A DNA stretch of 64,000 nt from Adiantum capillus-veneris (taxonomy: Eukaryota > Streptophyta > Polypodiopsida > Polypodiales > Pteridaceae): NCBI GenBank assembly GCA_014529385.2, contig CM043968.1, forward strand, positions 29,545,013 to 29,609,012. The letters are read 5' to 3'. Below the pieces are notes generated by a model. It worked only from the letters and a program-made list of their open reading frames with translations, did no database searches and was not told where the DNA came from. A program made the translations under genes and the position numbers. This document shows, one piece after another, positions 60,346-64,000 of the stretch. The first letter of the stretch is position 1; each line of letters starts with the position of its first letter.

Positions 60346-61909
60346 GGTTAAAACTAAGTATAAAACTTTGACCATTTTCTTCTCGAATTGCCAAAAAGCT
60401 AGTTTTAGACACCCCTAAATGAAAATGGTTTAGGGTGGCCTTAAACAATGTTTTTTCAAAGACTTGAACAAAAGGGTTGCCGAAGAGTAATGAAAATTTA
60501 TTGTGGCTTGAAGTGCCTGAGTATGTGAAAACAAGCCTAGGTTTTCCACGAGGCAAAAGGTGACATAATAAAAACATTGGAAACCTAGGATTGACCATGT
60601 GGCCTAAACTTTGGCATGTGAAGTGGTGGCCAAGTTTTGTGGCACAGTGTGCACTTGGTCCTATATGTGTTGACCACTTGGCTAAATCTAGGACCATAAG
60701 GCCAAACCTTTGGCACCTTAAATATAGTATGGGACATAATCTAGAACTGCTATAGTAAATTAGTAGTATAGTTAATATGTTAATATTTGTATTATATTTA
60801 AGTATATGCTAATATAATTTATGTTCAAAATTTCACTAATGAAGAATGTTCCCATTTAGCACTCCAGATGCGGGGTCTTAGGGCAATGCCACAATGGGGT
60901 GACAAGGCAGCGCTTCCACGTGAGGTTTGGGGGTAGCGCTCTTGATGGGGATGTGGAATATAGCGCTCTCGATGGTGGGGCTTGGGAGGTTGATTTTGGG
61001 ATATTGTTCTGGGCGAAGTCCTGGGGCAGCGCCCCAGGCGGGGTCCGGGGCAGCGCATGTGAATTCCTAGTATAGAATTACGCATGTTTTTCATATTTTC
61101 GACCATGATTTCTTTAATTTTGGCCGTGTGAATTGGTTAATGTTTTATATTGCTTTTGTTTTTTTTAATCCTATGATAAAACATGGACTTGTAGCATACG
61201 TGGCATTCTAATAAACCCTATCAAGATTAGGCACACAGAGAGCGCACGAGCAACGCACACAGAGAAAGCAGGCGAGCAGCAAACACACAGAAAGCGCACA
61301 CGAATCGCACACAGTTGGAGTATACACGCGCGTAGAGGAGAAAGCTCGGCATCGTACACAACACACAGGTGGAGTGCACAGGATTGAAAGTTCGCGCACA
61401 AGATAAAGAAACAGCAGCGTACACAACGCTTTCCAGAAGGGCAGGATCGGGCATAGCTTCTTCTCGGGAGACATTGCACACCTCACGAATAGAGAAAAAA
61501 CAGGTATTTCTCTCTCTCTCACTCTCTGTCTTTCTCCATATAGAGAAGATGGTTCTCTGTAACTCTTCTTGCACACACACTCTCTCGTCAAAAGACAGAG
61601 ATACATAGCTTAAAGGTATCCCCGCACACATACACATATTCCCACACATCGTCTTCCTCTCTTCCACATACATAACCACAATGAAATCTGTTATCTTGCT
61701 GTCTCTCTCTTGAAAATACATGCACATATTCCCACACATCGTCTTCCTCACTTCCACATAAATAACCACAATGAAATCTGTTATCTTGTTGTCTCTCTCT
61801 TGAAAATACGTGCACATATTCCCATACATCATCTTCCTCTCTTCCACATACATAAACACAGTGAAATCTGTTATCTTTCTCTCTCCTCTCTCTAAAAAAT
61901 AGGTATTTA

Positions 61910-61944
<35 letters not shown>

Positions 61945-62389
61945 CTGTATCTTGCTATCTCTCTCTTGAAAATACATGCTCATGTATGTGTGCGTCTGTG
62001 TTATCTATGTGTATGTATGTATATTTGTGTTATTTCATTGTAATACTCATACATAATGCAGATACACAATTACACTTAATTACGATATGCACACATAGTA
62101 TATATACATACATAAATATCACAAATAACTAACACATTGTAATACTAGTAAAATTGAATGGAAGACTTACTTGCGTGATCTGTTAAAGTCGATTCTTGTA
62201 GCGAGTTCTGGATGTATGCTGAGTTGATTTTCCTCTAATCCATTTGTAGATATGATTGTAACTTCTGTTTCTCAAAAAAAGTAGTGTTGTTTAGTGATAC
62301 ACCTAATGGACATAAATGGTTGAAACTAGGACATGTAGACCAAAAATACGTGTATTTTTTGGATGAATATATACACTTTTTGGTGACCC
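60346..62389. other. Interval between the two repeat arrays, no gene
   Basis: No gene recognised. It holds a GC-rich patch at 60845-61060 with repeated AGCGCT or GGCAGCGC, a CACA/GCGCAC-rich stretch at 61210-61400 and the 90-bp tandem repeat at 61.6 kb. Confidence 0.55.
61635..61890. repeat. 90-bp tandem repeat, three copies
   Basis: CATATTCCCACACATCGTC starts at 61635 and 61725, with a close variant at 61815, exactly 90 bp apart; each unit ends with a CTCTCTCTTGAAAATAC stretch. Since 90 is a multiple of three, an antisense frame (61859-61227) stays open with a 30-residue repeat. That is a consequence of the period and not evidence of a gene. Confidence 0.9.
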
Positions 62390-64000
62390 TTACCACAAGT
62401 GGTGGACCTTGAGACCAGTGGACTATAAGGACCTTCAAACAATACCTTGTACACTCAATCCTTCTTGGTATCTAGGTTGGACAAGTGGTGGACCTTGTTC
62501 AAATTCTCTAACCACTCTCTCTAACATGGTGACATAATTTAGGTGTGATAAATTCATATCTATGCAAACTAATATCACTTTAGGCTTGTTAATTTGAATT
62601 TGTTTGAATTTATGTACAATATAATGATTTGAGGTTTGCATATTTGAATTTAGGTGGTATAATGATATCTTTTTGTGGTAAACTTGAATTTTAAATCATT
62701 TTCGCGTGGAACATTTTAAATTTAAGTGGTAAAATTTAGATTTTATAAAAAAGTTTGAATTTTAAAATTTGGGCGGGATATTTTAAAATTTAGGCGGGAT
62801 ATTTAAAATTTGGGAGGGATATTTTAAATTTAGGCGGGAAGGTTTTGAATTTATAGCGAGATCTCCCTTACATAAGAGAGTATAGGTTGGACAAGTGGTG
62901 GACCTTAAAGCTAGAGCATCCATGCTACTGGACATGATAGGTAGGGAATCTAGTTGAATATTGTATGTATAATATATATGTAATAGATTTAGCTTGTACA
63001 AGTGGTGGACCTTGGAACAAAACCCCATGTAAAACATATCATGCACATTCCAAGTGGTGAGAAAAAATATCATTTAAGATATAGCCTTATAGGTTGGCAA
63101 GTGGTGGACCTTAACACCCAGATATTCTTCATATAATGACATAGAGTGAAAAACTGGTGAATCTTGAGACCAAACCATGCTACTAGCGATAATAGCTTGG
63201 ACAAGTGGTGGACCTTGAAAGTAAACCCCCCATCTACGAAATATCATGGGTTTAAGGTATTTCGATGGAGCCTCGCATCTTGGAGACATCGTGCATCTTG
63301 CTTCTCTTCATGTTTCAATGGAGCCTATCTTGGACAAATGGTGGAGCATCCTTCTCTCCATGTTTCAATGGACCCTAGCTTGGACAAGTGGTGGACCTTT
63401 GCTTCTCTCTATTATTCAATAGAGATAGCTTGGACAAGTGGTGGACCTTGGAACCAAACCCCCATGTAAAACCTATCATGGTCACTCCAAGTGGTGAGAA
63501 AGAATAACCTTTAAGATATAGCCTTATAGGTTGGACAAGTGGTGGACCTTAACACCCTAATATTCTTAATATAATGACATAGAGTCAAAAAGTGGTGAAT
63601 CTTGAGACAAAACCACTCATGCTACTAGCACTAATAGCTTGGACAAGTGGTGGACCTTGAACGTAAACCCCCCATGTTTCAATAGAGTTAGCTTCGACAA
63701 ATGGTGGAGCATCCTTCTCTCCATGTTTCAACGGAGCCTAGCTTGGACAAGTGGTGGACCTTTGCTTCTCTCTATGATTCAATAGAGTTAGCTTGGACAA
63801 GTGGTGGACCTTGGAACCAAACCCCCATGTAAAACCTATCATGGTCACTCCAAGTGGTGAGAAAGAATAACCTTTAAGATATAGCCTTATAGGTTGGACA
63901 AGTGGTGGACCTTAACACCCTAATATTCTTAATATAATGACATAGAGTGAAAAAGTGGTGAATCTTGAGACAAAACCACTCATGCTACTAGCACTAATAG
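62390..64000. repeat. Second higher-order array of the same motif, 364-bp period
   Basis: About 15 further copies of the TTGGACAAGTGGTGGACC motif, same orientation. The block at 63427-63636 is nearly identical to 63791-64000, a period of 364 bp; a diverged copy lies at 62994-63190. Landmarks are CCCCCATGTAAAACCTATCA, 'agatatagccttatagg' and 'aatataatgacatagagt'. The array runs off the end of the window. Confidence 0.92.

Noticed and set aside
61227-61859. Minus-strand frame of 210 residues
   Set aside because: It stays open because of the 90-bp tandem repeat; no known motif.
59065-64000. CRISPR-like array (regularly repeated motif)
   Set aside because: Spacers are themselves repeated, spacing is irregular and the context is a eukaryotic satellite.

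Overview
This window looks like nuclear DNA from a land plant with a large, repeat-rich genome. Evidence: a primer-binding site matching plant initiator-Met tRNA, a plant-type Ty3/gypsy LTR junction, a TACTAAC branch point with short GT-AG introns, an RPA1-like gene beside a Helitron, and a Penelope-like reverse transcriptase. A fern is my best guess, which the sequence alone cannot prove. I see no bacterial operon, rRNA, tRNA or CRISPR array, and no intact single-copy host gene. Almost everything recognisable is a mobile element or tandem repeat, mostly decayed.

Layout. 1-6 kb: a minus-strand LINE between two blocks of (GA)n/(GT)n compound microsatellite. 5.9-14.8 kb: two direct repeats (5912-6784 and 14021-14815) around minus-strand fragments of a Penelope-like element (PLE), an inverted YMDD fragment, unidentified coding pieces and a GC-rich insert. 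14.8-20.9 kb: mostly non-coding, with five near-palindromes and a long GC-rich hairpin at 19.4 kb. 20.9-35.2 kb: a broken minus-strand Helentron-like element (Rep, Pif1 helicase, C-terminal EEP endonuclease, RPA1-like ORF upstream). It is split by an LTR element carrying only gag (26220-33359), with 2.7-kb LTRs, PBS, PPT and a perfect 5-bp target duplication. 35.2-42.1 kb: microsatellites and unassigned DNA. 42.2-43.9 kb: a small LTR element with 264/266-bp LTRs and a perfect target duplication. 44.3-46.4 kb: (TA)n and a LINE 3' end. 47.0-55.5 kb: Ty3/gypsy gag, protease, RT and RNase H remains. The RT is interrupted by a piece of an FCP1-like HAD phosphatase gene that still contains an intron. 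55.7-59.0 kb: a long minus-strand DUF7869-type gene, one frame of about 1075 codons with a single stop. 59.06-60.35 and 62.4-64.0 kb: higher-order repeat arrays built on a roughly 20-bp TTGGACAAGTGGTGGACC motif.

The best candidates for something new are the near-intact DUF7869 gene beside the motif array, the Helentron-like element with an RPA1 gene, and the gag-only LTR element nested in it. The PLE with repeat-like ends and the captured HAD fragment come next. All identifications are by eye from motifs; none was checked against a database.
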